A model generated the notes under the pieces. It did not search any database, had not been told where the DNA came from, and saw nothing but the letters and a program-made list of their open reading frames with translations. The translations under genes were made by a program, and so were the position numbers. A stretch of DNA of 64,000 bases, taken from positions 2,108,001-2,172,000 of the forward strand of contig OZ238267.1 of NCBI GenBank assembly GCA_965178585.1. Direction: 5' to 3'. Positions 28,299 to 37,832 of this stretch are shown here, piece by piece. The stretch is from Marifrigoribacter sp965178585. GTDB lineage: Bacteria > Bacteroidota > Bacteroidia > Flavobacteriales > Flavobacteriaceae. Within the stretch, counting starts at the first letter, position 1; every line of letters begins with the position of its first letter.

Positions 28299-29180
28299 AT
28301 GAATTATAAAGGGAAAATGTTGCGTGATGACGCTTTAGAAGGAAAGACAATTGTAGTAACTGGTGGAGGAAGTGGTTTAGGAAAAGCTATGACTACTTAT
28401 TTTTTGGAATTAGGAGCTAATGTGGTTATAACTTCCAGAAATATTGAAAAACTTCAAAATGTAAAAACTGAATTAGAAACACTTACAGGAGGTAAAGTCC
28501 TTCCAGTACAATGTGATGTTAGAAATTACGATGAAGTGGAAGCAATGGTAAAAGCTTCAGTTGAAACTTTTGGAACTGTTGATGTGTTACTAAATAATGC
28601 TGCTGGAAATTTTATTTCACCAACAGAAAGACTTTCAGCAAATGCTTTTGATACTATTATCGATATTGTTTTAAAAGGAACTAAAAACTGTACGCTAGCC
28701 TTTGGTAAACATTGGATTGAACAAAAAGAAACAAATAAAGTAATCTTAAATATTGTTACTACCTATGCTTGGACTGGTTCTGCTTATGTAGTGCCAAGTG
28801 CAACAGCAAAAGCTGGTGTATTAGCAATGACTCGATCATTGGCAGTTGAGTGGGCAAAATATGGTATGCGTTTTAATGCAATTGCTCCCGGACCGTTCCC
28901 AACTAAAGGAGCATGGGATAGGTTATTGCCTGGTGATTTAAAAGAAAAGTTTGATCTAGCAAAAAAAGTACCTTTAAAAAGAGTTGGAGAACATCAAGAA
29001 TTAGCAAATTTAGCTGCTTATTTAGTATCCGATTTTTCAGCGTATGTAAATGGCGAAGTAATTACTATTGATGGTGGTGAATGGTTAAAGGGTGCAGGGC
29101 AAATGAATTTACTAGAAGAAGTTCCTAAAGAAATGTGGGATATGCTAGAAATGATGATACGTTCGAAAAAGAACAAATAA
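28299..29180 (+). CDS. SDR oxidoreductase, 2,4-dienoyl-CoA reductase type
   Basis: 293 residues. NAD(P)-binding TGGGSGLGKA at about 21-30 and the NNAAGNF motif. The usual YxxxK is replaced by SATAK, with a Tyr 15 residues before the Lys (TTYAWTG). That is the arrangement of mitochondrial DECR1-type 2,4-dienoyl-CoA reductases. A role in unsaturated fatty-acid oxidation is likely and would fit the neighbouring mutase that handles propionyl-CoA products. Confidence 0.83.
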   Translation: MNYKGKMLRDDALEGKTIVVTGGGSGLGKAMTTYFLELGANVVITSRNIEKLQNVKTELETLTGGKVLPVQCDVRNYDEVEAMVKASVETFGTVDVLLNNAAGNFISPTERLSANAFDTIIDIVLKGTKNCTLAFGKHWIEQKETNKVILNIVTTYAWTGSAYVVPSATAKAGVLAMTRSLAVEWAKYGMRFNAIAPGPFPTKGAWDRLLPGDLKEKFDLAKKVPLKRVGEHQELANLAAYLVSDFSAYVNGEVITIDGGEWLKGAGQMNLLEEVPKEMWDMLEMMIRSKKNK

Positions 29181-29216
29181 AAAAACGAAACGAGTATCTT
29201 CTAATCCAACCAATTA

Positions 29217-29247
29217 GAATTTTGTTCATTACCTGTTAACAAAATTC
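29217..29247. repeat. Inverted repeat upstream of parA
   Basis: GAATTTTGTT (29217-29226) and AACAAAATTC (29238-29247), perfect 10-bp arms around an 11-nt spacer. No T-run follows, so it is a poor terminator and could be an operator for parAB or a protein-binding site. Confidence 0.45.
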
Positions 29248-29302
29248 GCTTTTAAACCGCATAATTAATCGTATTTTTAAACCTAAAATTTGCTTAAAAT
29301 TT

Positions 29303-30073
29303 ATGGGAAAGATAATAGCTATTGCTAACCAAAAGGGTGGTGTAGGAAAGACTACAACTTCTATCAACCTTGCAGCTTCTTTAGGTGTACTGGAAAAGAA
29401 GGTTTTATTGATTGATGCAGATCCTCAAGCAAATGCTACATCTGGTCTTGGGATTGATGTTGAAACTGTTGAAAATGGAACGTATCGTTTATTAGAACAT
29501 GCAATAAAAGCAAAAGATGCTATTGTTTCTACCAGTTCCCCTAATGTAGATATCATACCGGCTCATATTGATTTAGTTGCTATAGAGATAGAACTCGTTG
29601 ACAAAGACGAAAGAGAATCAATGCTTAAAAAAGCGATTGAACCTATTAAAGAACTATATGATTATATTCTTATAGATTGCGCTCCTTCTTTGGGATTATT
29701 AACTTTAAATGCTTTAACAGCTTCAGATGCTGTAATAATTCCTATACAATGTGAATACTTTGCCCTTGAAGGATTAGGAAAATTATTAAATACAATAAAA
29801 AGTATTCAGAAAATTCATAACCCATCACTTGATATTGAAGGATTATTACTAACGATGTATGATTCTAGATTACGCTTATCCAATCAAGTAGTTGAAGAAG
29901 TAAAAAAACATTTCGATAAAATGGTGTTTAAAACAATCATACAGCGTAATGTGCGTTTAGGAGAAGCACCTAGTTATGGAGAAAGCATTATTAGTTATGA
30001 TGCGGGTAGTAAAGGTGCGAATAATTATTTAAGTTTGGCACAGGAATTAATTGAGAAAAACGAAAAAAGCTAA
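29303..30073 (+). CDS. parA: ParA-family chromosome-partition ATPase
   Basis: 256 residues. Deviant Walker A KGGVGKTTT at 11-19 with the signature Lys, Walker B DYILIDCAPSLG, and the DPQANATSG switch. Works with ParB to segregate the origin region. The parB start follows the stop directly. Confidence 0.95.
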   Translation: MGKIIAIANQKGGVGKTTTSINLAASLGVLEKKVLLIDADPQANATSGLGIDVETVENGTYRLLEHAIKAKDAIVSTSSPNVDIIPAHIDLVAIEIELVDKDERESMLKKAIEPIKELYDYILIDCAPSLGLLTLNALTASDAVIIPIQCEYFALEGLGKLLNTIKSIQKIHNPSLDIEGLLLTMYDSRLRLSNQVVEEVKKHFDKMVFKTIIQRNVRLGEAPSYGESIISYDAGSKGANNYLSLAQELIEKNEKS

Positions 30074-30976
30074 ATGGCGAAAGCAACTAAAAAACAAGCT
30101 TTAGGTAGAGGATTATCAGCATTATTAAAAGATCCAAGCAACGATATAAAATCGGTTGCTGATAAAAATGCAGATAAGGTAGTGGGTAGTATTGTAGATT
30201 TAGATTTAAATACCATTGAAATGAACCCATTTCAACCTAGGTCTAGCTTCAATGAAGAATCACTTAGAGAATTAGCATCTTCAATTAAAGAGTTAGGTGT
30301 TATTCAACCCATAACAGTTAGAAAATTAGGTTTTAATAAATTTCAATTAGTAAGTGGAGAACGAAGATTTCGTGCTTCAAAATTAATCGGAAAAGAAACC
30401 ATTCCTGCATTTATTAGAATTGCAAATGACCAAGAATCTCTAGAGATGGCATTGGTTGAAAATATTCAGCGACAAGATTTAGATCCAATTGAAATAGCCC
30501 TTTCTTATCAACGCCTTATTGAAGAAATTGAAGTTACACAAGAAGAATTAAGTGATCGAGTAGGTAAGAATCGATCTACAATTGCAAATTATTTACGTCT
30601 GTTAAAATTAGACCCAATAATTCAGACTGGGATGCGTGATGGCTTTATTTCTATGGGGCATGGTAGAGCTATTATAAATGTTAGTAACCTTGGAGAACAG
30701 CTTGATATATACGAAAAAGTAATATCAGAAAATCTTTCAGTTAGAGAAACTGAAGCTTTAGTAAGAGGAATTAAAAATGTATCCGAGACAAAGCCAGCTA
30801 AGAAAAAGGCTGTACTTCCCTCCTATTTAAATTCAGCCCAAAAAGATCTTTCAAAATATTTAGATAGTAAAGTTTCCATTAAGAATTCTGGTGGTGGAAA
30901 AGGAAAAGTATCGATTCCTTTTAAAAATAAAAAAGATTTTCTTAGAATCTTGAATTTACTTAAAAGTGAAAAATAA
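30074..30976 (+). CDS. parB: ParB/Spo0J partition protein
   Basis: 300 residues. The N-terminal GRGLSALL motif binds ParA. The nuclease-like CTPase domain carries GERRFRASKL and ENIQRQDLDPIE, followed by a helix-turn-helix (QEELSDRVGKNRSTIANYLR) for parS. The C-terminal dimer region is short. I saw no palindromic parS next to the gene. It overlaps the following gene by 11 bp. Confidence 0.95.
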   Translation: MAKATKKQALGRGLSALLKDPSNDIKSVADKNADKVVGSIVDLDLNTIEMNPFQPRSSFNEESLRELASSIKELGVIQPITVRKLGFNKFQLVSGERRFRASKLIGKETIPAFIRIANDQESLEMALVENIQRQDLDPIEIALSYQRLIEEIEVTQEELSDRVGKNRSTIANYLRLLKLDPIIQTGMRDGFISMGHGRAIINVSNLGEQLDIYEKVISENLSVRETEALVRGIKNVSETKPAKKKAVLPSYLNSAQKDLSKYLDSKVSIKNSGGGKGKVSIPFKNKKDFLRILNLLKSEK

Positions 30977-31562
30977 ACTTTTCTATATCTTCCTTTTTAT
31001 TTCAGTAACCAATTTGTTTGCTCAAAAATCAGACACACTTTCTATAACAAAAGAAAATGGATTGATAATTAAAGATACTTTAATAAAAAATAGTGATTAT
31101 AATCCCTTAGCTCCTGCAAAAGCTGCATTTTACTCTGCAGTACTTCCAGGATTAGGACAAGTTTATAATAAAAAGTATTGGAAAATTCCGATAATTTATG
31201 CGGGTATTGGAACCAGTCTTTATTTTTATTCTATAAATAATGATGATTATAATCGTTTTAGAGATGCTTATAAAAGTAGATTAGCAGGATTTACAGATGA
31301 TGAGTTTTGGGGAGATGGTGACTCTCCCATTATTTCTTCAGATAGATTGGTGGATGCCCAAAAGACAGCAAAAAGAAATAAAGATTTAAGTATAGCAATT
31401 GCTGTGGGATTTTATTTATTAAATATTATTGATGCTAATGTAGACGCTCACCTAAGACAGTTTAATGTGAATGACGACTTATCTTTTGAACCCGTTTTTA
31501 ATATCAACCCTATAGACGCTAAAGCAAATTACAGCTTATCTTTTAAATATCGAATTAAATGA
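30966..31562 (+). CDS. DUF5683-type membrane protein
   Basis: 198 residues. GTG start inside the parB end. A signal-like N-terminus ends near LFAQ (about 20), followed by the segment LAPAKAAFYSAVLPGLGQVYNKKYWKIP (spanning about 44-71) that defines DUF5683, then two membrane helices. It lies in the conserved flavobacterial order parA-parB-DUF5683-dapB-lepB. Function unknown. Confidence 0.8.
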   Translation: MKNKLFYIFLFISVTNLFAQKSDTLSITKENGLIIKDTLIKNSDYNPLAPAKAAFYSAVLPGLGQVYNKKYWKIPIIYAGIGTSLYFYSINNDDYNRFRDAYKSRLAGFTDDEFWGDGDSPIISSDRLVDAQKTAKRNKDLSIAIAVGFYLLNIIDANVDAHLRQFNVNDDLSFEPVFNINPIDAKANYSLSFKYRIK

Positions 31563-32260
31563 AAATAGCATTATTAGGATATGGAAAAATGGGGAAAACG
31601 ATTGAAAAATTAGCGTTACAAAAAGGGCACACCATTACTTCAAAAATAAATCGTGATTCTTCAATAGAAGAAATTTTAAATGCAGATTTAGCAATTGAAT
31701 TTTCAATTCCTGAAGTTGCTGTTTCAAATATTAAATTTTGTTTAGAAAATAATATTCCTGTAGTTTCGGGCACAACAGGTTGGCTAGAGCATTATGATGA
31801 AATGATAAAGTTATGTGAAAGTCGTAACGGAAGTTTTATTTATGCGTCCAACTTCAGTGTTGGTGTAAATCTATTTTTTAGTATCAATGAATATGTTTCA
31901 AATCTAATGAAACCCTGGAAAGATTACCAAGTTTCAATTGAAGAAATTCATCATACTCAAAAATTAGACGCACCAAGTGGTACAGCTATTTCATTAGCAG
32001 AAGGAATTATAAATAATTCAGATAAAACCAATTGGAAATTAAATAAGTCTGAAGAGAATCAAATTAGTATTACCGCCAAACGGATAGACGATGTTAAAGG
32101 CACCCATATAATTAATTATGATTCAGAAATTGATACTATATCGATAAAACATGAAGCTCATAGCAGAGATGGATTTGCATTAGGTGCTATCCTTGCTGCA
32201 GAATGGCTAGTAGATAAAAAAGGAGTCTTTACAATGAAAGATGTTTTAAAAATAAAATAA
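31559..32260 (+). CDS. dapB: 4-hydroxy-tetrahydrodipicolinate reductase
   Basis: 233 residues. Lysine and meso-DAP pathway. The Rossmann motif GYGKMGKTI is at 7-15. The catalytic His-Lys motif HHTQKLDAPSGTA and the C-terminal FALGAILAAEWL are intact. ATGA overlap with the previous gene. Confidence 0.95.
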   Translation: MKIALLGYGKMGKTIEKLALQKGHTITSKINRDSSIEEILNADLAIEFSIPEVAVSNIKFCLENNIPVVSGTTGWLEHYDEMIKLCESRNGSFIYASNFSVGVNLFFSINEYVSNLMKPWKDYQVSIEEIHHTQKLDAPSGTAISLAEGIINNSDKTNWKLNKSEENQISITAKRIDDVKGTHIINYDSEIDTISIKHEAHSRDGFALGAILAAEWLVDKKGVFTMKDVLKIK

Positions 32261-32275
32261 CGAATACAATATAAA

Positions 32276-33889
32276 ATGACATTTACAACTTTATTAATTT
32301 TTGTACTAATTGTTCAAGTTGTCCATTTTTTAGGAACTTGGAAACTTTATATCAAAGCAGGAAGACAAGCTTGGGAAGCTGCAGTACCTGTATACAATGC
32401 GGTGGTATTAATGAAAATAATAAATCGCTCACCTTGGTGGACTATATTGTTATTTATTCCTATAGTTAATCTAATAATGTTTCCGGTAGTATGGGTGGAG
32501 ACAATTAGAAGTTTTGGTAAAAATAGCAACATGGACACATTTTTAGTTGTCTGTACTTTTGGATTATATATATATTATATCAATTACACACAAGATTTAA
32601 CTTATATAAAAGACAGAAGTTTAAAACCAAGAACGTCAGCTGGAGAATGGACAAGTTCAATATTATTTGCTGTAGTTGCAGCTACCATAGTTCATACTTA
32701 TGTTATGCAACCCTTTACTATTCCTACTTCATCATTAGAAAAAACATTGTTGGTAGGTGATTTCTTGTTTGTAAGTAAGTTTCATTATGGTGCAAGAATG
32801 CCAATGACAGCAGTTTCATTCCCAATGGTTCACGATACCATTCCTGTTCTTAGAAAGAAGTCATATTTAGACAAACCTCAATTACCGTACTTTAGATTAC
32901 CTGGTTTTCAAAAAATAAAAAGAAATGATATTGTGGTATTTAGTTGGCCAACAGATACTCTCATAGATATTAATAGACCAGCTAAAGGTTTTAAAATAAA
33001 GCCCTTAGATAAAAAGTCTAATTATGTAAAACGTTGTGTGGGAATTCCTGGTGATGAATTAGAAATTAAAGATGGTTATGTTTACATAAATGGTGAGAAA
33101 AATGTGTTACCTGATAGAGCAAAACTACAATTTAGGTATAAAATAGTTTCAAAAAGCTCATTTGTAAAGACTGATAATTCAGGTAGGTATACCAATCAAC
33201 CTTCAGCTTATGTTTCTAGTCATTTTAACATCTCAGATATTTATATTTCAGATATTGATAGAGAAAATAAGATAATCACTCATATCGCTCAAATGACTGA
33301 TGCAGCGTATGAAAAGGTAAAAAACAATCCTAATGTAATTGAAGTTGAAAAACTTACTGAAGAAAAAGGTGCTTGGAATCAATCTGTTTTCCCACATGAT
33401 CCTAGATTTAATTGGAATACCAAATACTTTGGAGCCATAACGATTCCTAAAGCAGGTACAACAGTTGATGTTAACATTGAAAACTATCCTATTTATAAAC
33501 GAATAATTGAAGTTTATGAAGGAAGAGAATTAGGCATTCAAAATAAAGTAACTGTTTCTGGAACTCAAGTAATGCTAAATGGAGAGCAATTATCACAATA
33601 TACTTTTTTACAAGATTATTATTGGATGATGGGTGATAATCGTGACAACTCTCAAGATGCAAGAATGTGGGGTTTTGTACCATTTAACCACGTAGTTGGA
33701 AAACCTGTTTTTGTTTGGATGAGTTGGGATAGTAATGCAAAAGGATTTATGAATAAAATTCGTTGGGAAAGACTATTTACAACCGTTGGTGGAGAAGGAA
33801 AACCTGTATCTTATTTTAGATATTTTATTATTTTACTTGCTGGGTGGTTCATTTTCGATTTTATAAGAAAACGTAAAAAGAAAGCTTAA
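32276..33889 (+). CDS. lepB: Signal peptidase I, long Bacteroidota form
   Basis: 537 residues, much longer than proteobacterial LepB. The N-terminal 115 residues form a separate membrane module (three helices, DUF5684-like). The S26 domain begins near 123 with the membrane anchor. The catalytic Ser is about 153 (IPTSSLEKTL), the Lys general base is in NYVKRCVGIPGDE, and box E is MGDNRDNSQDARMWG. A large insertion separates Lys from box E. It cleaves Sec signal peptides in the inner membrane. Confidence 0.94.
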   Translation: MTFTTLLIFVLIVQVVHFLGTWKLYIKAGRQAWEAAVPVYNAVVLMKIINRSPWWTILLFIPIVNLIMFPVVWVETIRSFGKNSNMDTFLVVCTFGLYIYYINYTQDLTYIKDRSLKPRTSAGEWTSSILFAVVAATIVHTYVMQPFTIPTSSLEKTLLVGDFLFVSKFHYGARMPMTAVSFPMVHDTIPVLRKKSYLDKPQLPYFRLPGFQKIKRNDIVVFSWPTDTLIDINRPAKGFKIKPLDKKSNYVKRCVGIPGDELEIKDGYVYINGEKNVLPDRAKLQFRYKIVSKSSFVKTDNSGRYTNQPSAYVSSHFNISDIYISDIDRENKIITHIAQMTDAAYEKVKNNPNVIEVEKLTEEKGAWNQSVFPHDPRFNWNTKYFGAITIPKAGTTVDVNIENYPIYKRIIEVYEGRELGIQNKVTVSGTQVMLNGEQLSQYTFLQDYYWMMGDNRDNSQDARMWGFVPFNHVVGKPVFVWMSWDSNAKGFMNKIRWERLFTTVGGEGKPVSYFRYFIILLAGWFIFDFIRKRKKKA

Positions 33890-33910
33890 TAACCTTTAAT
33901 ATAATACCCT

Positions 33911-34516
33911 ATGAGTTGGATTAAAACAATTTCTTATGAAAATGCTGATCAAAAACTTAAAAGTATTTACAATAAAGTTAAAGGCCCAAATAACAATATA
34001 GATAATGTATTATTAATACATAGTTTACGACCTCACTCATTGGTGGGACATATGTCCTTATATAAAAATGTACTTCATAATTCAAATAACCAACTACCCA
34101 AATGGTATTTAGAAGCCATAGGAGTTTATGTAAGTTATTTAAATAATTGTGATTACTGTGTTTCTCATCATTTTGAAGGCTTTAAAAGACTACTGAAGAA
34201 TAACAAAAAAGCCGAAGAATTCTTAAATGCTGTCAATTCAGATTCTTTGAATTCCTATTTTGATAAAAAGTTTTTATTAGGAATAGAATATGCTAAATTA
34301 TTGACTGTTTCATTAAATACCATCCAAAAATCTACAATCGATAATTTAAAAAACATTGGTTTTACTGATGGTGAAATATTAGAAATTAACCAAGTTACTA
34401 GCTATTTTAACTACGTAAACAGAACTGTTGTGGGATTAGGGGTAAATACGGAAGGTGATATTATTGGATTGTCTCCTAATAATAGTGATAATCCAGATGA
34501 TTGGAATCATAAATAA
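33911..34516 (+). CDS. AhpD/carboxymuconolactone-decarboxylase-like peroxidase
   Basis: 201 residues, all-helical. The redox motif CDYCVSHH has Cys80, Cys83 and His87, the AhpD-type catalytic arrangement. The family of peroxidase-related enzymes matches the length. No alkyl hydroperoxide reductase is nearby. Partner unknown. Confidence 0.85.
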   Translation: MSWIKTISYENADQKLKSIYNKVKGPNNNIDNVLLIHSLRPHSLVGHMSLYKNVLHNSNNQLPKWYLEAIGVYVSYLNNCDYCVSHHFEGFKRLLKNNKKAEEFLNAVNSDSLNSYFDKKFLLGIEYAKLLTVSLNTIQKSTIDNLKNIGFTDGEILEINQVTSYFNYVNRTVVGLGVNTEGDIIGLSPNNSDNPDDWNHK

Positions 34517-34517
34517 A

Positions 34518-35165
34518 ATGGAATCTATAATAATACATCCTACTTATTTTCCATCTATCATTCAAATGATAGCAATCGTTCAAGCTGAAAAAACAGTGTT
34601 TGAAACAGATGATAATTACCAAAAACAAAGTTATAGAAGCCGAACTTATATTGCGCATAGTAATGGGAAATTACTATTAAATATTCCGGTTAAACATTCA
34701 GGGGACGGAAGTAAAATAAAGGCAACAGATGTTCAAATAGAAAATGCCTTTCCTTGGCAATCTCAACATTGGAAATCACTAGAATCTGCATACCGTACTT
34801 CTCCTTACTTTGAATATTATGAAGATGACTTAAAGCCTATATTTTTTAAACCCTATACATCATTATTAAATTTTAATAATGATGTTTTTAATATCATTTG
34901 TGAATTAATTGAACTCGATGTTAAATTTACTTTTACAGATGAATATTTTAAAAACCCACCTCAACTAGATTTACGGTATTTGGTGAACCCTAAACTAAAA
35001 AACGATTTTCAATTAGATTCCTATACCCAAGTTTTAGGCAAACTTGATAATTTCATCCCTAATTTATCAATATTGGATTTATTATTTAATGAAGGTACCA
35101 ATGCACTTACCTATTTAGAAAATCAGAATATAGATTTTAGTAAAATTAATCCCATCCAAAAGTAG
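34518..35165 (+). CDS. WbqC-family protein
   Basis: 215 residues from ATG 34518, one base after the previous stop codon. An upstream alternative start would lie in the AhpD-like gene. Begins IIIHPTYFPSIIQM, followed by NYQKQSYRSRTYI and NAFPWQSQHWKSLESAYRTSPYFEYY (spread over about 75-105), the WbqC signatures. Homologues are found in O-antigen and glycolipid loci, but the reaction is not established. Its 3' end overlaps the convergent nuclease-like gene by 20 bp. Confidence 0.85.
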   Translation: MESIIIHPTYFPSIIQMIAIVQAEKTVFETDDNYQKQSYRSRTYIAHSNGKLLLNIPVKHSGDGSKIKATDVQIENAFPWQSQHWKSLESAYRTSPYFEYYEDDLKPIFFKPYTSLLNFNNDVFNIICELIELDVKFTFTDEYFKNPPQLDLRYLVNPKLKNDFQLDSYTQVLGKLDNFIPNLSILDLLFNEGTNALTYLENQNIDFSKINPIQK

Positions 35166-36171
35166 CGGTAATAGGATAATGATCTGAAAAGGTTTTTTTG
35201 ATGGTATTAAAATTTAATATTTTTAATTCTTCAGATGCTAGAATATAATCTATTCGCATTGGGTATTTTTCAAATAAATACGTAGTTCCAATCCCATTTC
35301 CTGACTCCACAAATGCATCATTCATTGATTCAGACATTTTATGATAGATATATGAAAAAGGAGTATTATTAAAATCACCAGAGATAATAACTGGATATTT
35401 TGAATTTTGCTTATGTTCTAAAACTTTTTCAACTTGCTCTTGTTGCTTTACAAATCTCGTAGAAATTCTTTTTCGCAACACCTCATTATCTACTTCTTGC
35501 AAATATGAGACACTTGGTTTTATACTTAAAGATTGTAAGTGTAAATTATAAACTCTAATAGTATCTTTTCCTTTAACTATATCTGCACTTAGTGAATTAT
35601 TATAAGAATGTTCAAAATTAAAAGAATAGGTATTGATCAGTGGATATTTTGAAAAGATTGCATGACCTAACACATTTTCATCCTTAAAGTGGATAAATTT
35701 ATAGGGGTAAACAGAAAAGTCTATCTTAATTTCTTCGTTATATTCTTGTAAGCAAAGCACATCGGGGTTTTCCTTTTTTAAATAAGTAGAAATAGTTTCA
35801 GGTACGTTTTTTTGAGCTTCTTTATTTTCATATAAATTAAACAAATGAACATTAAATGAAAGCACATTTAAAGTATTATTAAACTCCTCTTTGTTTTCTG
35901 AAGAAATTTTAAAAAAAGATCCAAAATGGAAATAAGCAATAATGATTACAGATAATGATATAAACATCATTCTTTTTAAAATAAACAACCAATAAATTAC
36001 AAAAAGAGCGTTTACTGCTATTAATGGAGATACTGCAAGGCTTAATAAGGATAAATTAGGAAAGTTTTTAGGAGGTACGTAGGGCAAAACAAATGAGACT
36101 AGTAAAAGCAATGCGACAATTATATTGCCCCACAATAACACTTTATTTATAAGCCCCACCTTTTTACTCAT
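35146..36171 (-). CDS. Membrane-anchored endonuclease/exonuclease/phosphatase-fold protein
   Basis: 341 residues. Three N-terminal membrane helices (about 10-85) precede an EEP domain with the conserved LCLQEYNEEI, ISGDFNNTPFS and SDHYPITATF. The active site appears intact and probably faces outward. The substrate could be nucleic acid or a phospho-lipid. It overlaps the upstream rhomboid gene by one base. Confidence 0.83.
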   Translation of the reverse strand: MSKKVGLINKVLLWGNIIVALLLLVSFVLPYVPPKNFPNLSLLSLAVSPLIAVNALFVIYWLFILKRMMFISLSVIIIAYFHFGSFFKISSENKEEFNNTLNVLSFNVHLFNLYENKEAQKNVPETISTYLKKENPDVLCLQEYNEEIKIDFSVYPYKFIHFKDENVLGHAIFSKYPLINTYSFNFEHSYNNSLSADIVKGKDTIRVYNLHLQSLSIKPSVSYLQEVDNEVLRKRISTRFVKQQEQVEKVLEHKQNSKYPVIISGDFNNTPFSYIYHKMSESMNDAFVESGNGIGTTYLFEKYPMRIDYILASEELKILNFNTIKKTFSDHYPITATFGWD

Positions 36172-37043
36172 TAATCATTTTTTCCAGCTTTAAAAAGAAA
36201 ATCTTTTTCAGCTTTGGTTAAACTGTCATAACCACTCTTACCAATTTTATCGAGAATACTATCAATTTTCGCTTGATGCTCATTTGAAGGTTTCTTTTTA
36301 GTTGGTCTTGCAGTTGCTTTTTTAGTTCGATGTACCTTTTTAAATGGTTTTTTATGCCTTGGTTTAAATACATTAACTGCAGAGTCCATCAAGTTTTCAA
36401 ACCAACTACCTATATCATTTCCTTTCTTTAACTGTGTAGCGTATACGTACCCAAATAAAGCACCTCCAATATGAGCAATCAATCCACCAGCATTTCCTGA
36501 AGAAGGTAATTGTACAATATCTATCAAAACCATGGCAAGTCCTATCTGCCATAATTTTACTTTAAACATAAAAATGCGAACAATTGTATTTGGAGTATAG
36601 GTAGCTATAAAAATTACAATAGCAAGAACAGCAGCGGATGCTCCCATTAAATTGCTATTAATATTATTAAATACTGGAAACAAATTATAAGAAATCATGT
36701 ACAACAAACCACCTGAGATTGCACCTAATAAGTAAATTGTTGAAAACCGTTTTGCAGAAAATAAATTTAACACATAGTTTCCAAACCAATACAGCAAATA
36801 CATATTCCAAAACAGGTGCCAAATACCAGCATGTAAAAATGCATAAGTAATTATTGACCAAGGCTGCTTAATAAATTCTAATAAGGAGGTTGGTAATACG
36901 AACCAGGAGACAAAAGATGCTGGCGATGATTGAAAAAAGAATGATCCTAAATATACCATCAGAAAAATCAATGTGTTAATTACAATGATTTTTAAGACAA
37001 TACTTGCTTGTTTATATTGATATGCTAAATTATTTGTTGTCAA
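36171..37043 (-). CDS. Rhomboid intramembrane serine protease, long form
   Basis: 290 residues. Six or so membrane helices with the catalytic Ser136 in GASAAV and His191 in AHIGGALFGY. The C-terminal 80 residues are soluble and basic, ending in a small domain (SILDKIGKSGYDSLTKAEKDF, split at about 262-282) often fused to bacteroidetal rhomboids. It forms a pair with the second rhomboid 54 bp upstream. Confidence 0.92.
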   Translation of the reverse strand: MTTNNLAYQYKQASIVLKIIVINTLIFLMVYLGSFFFQSSPASFVSWFVLPTSLLEFIKQPWSIITYAFLHAGIWHLFWNMYLLYWFGNYVLNLFSAKRFSTIYLLGAISGGLLYMISYNLFPVFNNINSNLMGASAAVLAIVIFIATYTPNTIVRIFMFKVKLWQIGLAMVLIDIVQLPSSGNAGGLIAHIGGALFGYVYATQLKKGNDIGSWFENLMDSAVNVFKPRHKKPFKKVHRTKKATARPTKKKPSNEHQAKIDSILDKIGKSGYDSLTKAEKDFLFKAGKND

Positions 37044-37097
37044 TTTTTGTTTTTTTAATTTAATGAGCTTAAATCAGCTATAGATCTACTATTTTTT

Positions 37098-37832
37098 TTA
37101 ATTCCATCTATGTGAATCAAAGCTATTTTTTTTCCAATAATAAGCCATAATAAAGCCAAATAAAGCACCTCCAATATGAGCAAAATGAGCCACTCCAGTA
37201 GCTGCGCCTGAAATTCCAAAAAACAAATCTCCTAAAATTATTAATGGTATAAAATATTTTGCTTTAATAGGAATTGGTAAAAATATCAGCATTAACTCTG
37301 CATTAGGATACATCATACCAAAAGCAACTAAAACCCCATAAATAGCCCCTGAAGCACCTACAGCAGGTGTATTAAAACTAGCATATAAAGATTCTATGGT
37401 TTCTATAGAAACTGACTCTAAAATAGCAGAATTATATTGACCAGTGGTTAACATATTCATAATTTCAACCTGACTCATTCCAATATTAAGCAATTCAGTC
37501 ATTCCTCCTTGAATTTGATAATAATTAACCAAGGTATGTATTAAAGCTGCTCCTAATCCTGCAGAAAAATAGAAAAACAAAAACTTTTTTCGTCCCCAGT
37601 TTTGTTCTAATGGAGACCCAAATGCCCATAATGCATACATATTAAAAAGAATGTGCATGATTCCACCATGCATAAACATATGGGTTAACGGCTGCCAAAA
37701 TTGGAAGTTAGGGTTTTCAAAATAAAATAATGCAAATAACTTATATGCAACATCTCCTAGGAAACTGGATCCTATAAAGAATATTACATTTACAATGATG
37801 AGGGCTTTTATGGTTTCAGAAATTCTTCCCAT
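37098..37832 (-). CDS. Rhomboid intramembrane serine protease, short form
   Basis: 244 residues. HGGIMHILFNMYALWAFG marks helix 2, with catalytic Ser161 in GASGAIYGV and His219 in AHIGGALFG. It has a long loop (about 105-155) between helices 3 and 4. It starts one base after the mutL stop codon, so mutL and both rhomboids share a transcript. Confidence 0.93.
   Translation of the reverse strand: MGRISETIKALIIVNVIFFIGSSFLGDVAYKLFALFYFENPNFQFWQPLTHMFMHGGIMHILFNMYALWAFGSPLEQNWGRKKFLFFYFSAGLGAALIHTLVNYYQIQGGMTELLNIGMSQVEIMNMLTTGQYNSAILESVSIETIESLYASFNTPAVGASGAIYGVLVAFGMMYPNAELMLIFLPIPIKAKYFIPLIILGDLFFGISGAATGVAHFAHIGGALFGFIMAYYWKKNSFDSHRWN

Noticed and set aside
29180..30980. parS site next to parAB
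   Set aside because: No GTTTCACGTGAAAC-like palindrome was seen in or around the genes.
34455..34517. Longer N-terminus for the WbqC protein
   Set aside because: It lies inside the preceding gene; the residues are not WbqC-like, and the ATG at 34518 fits the family.
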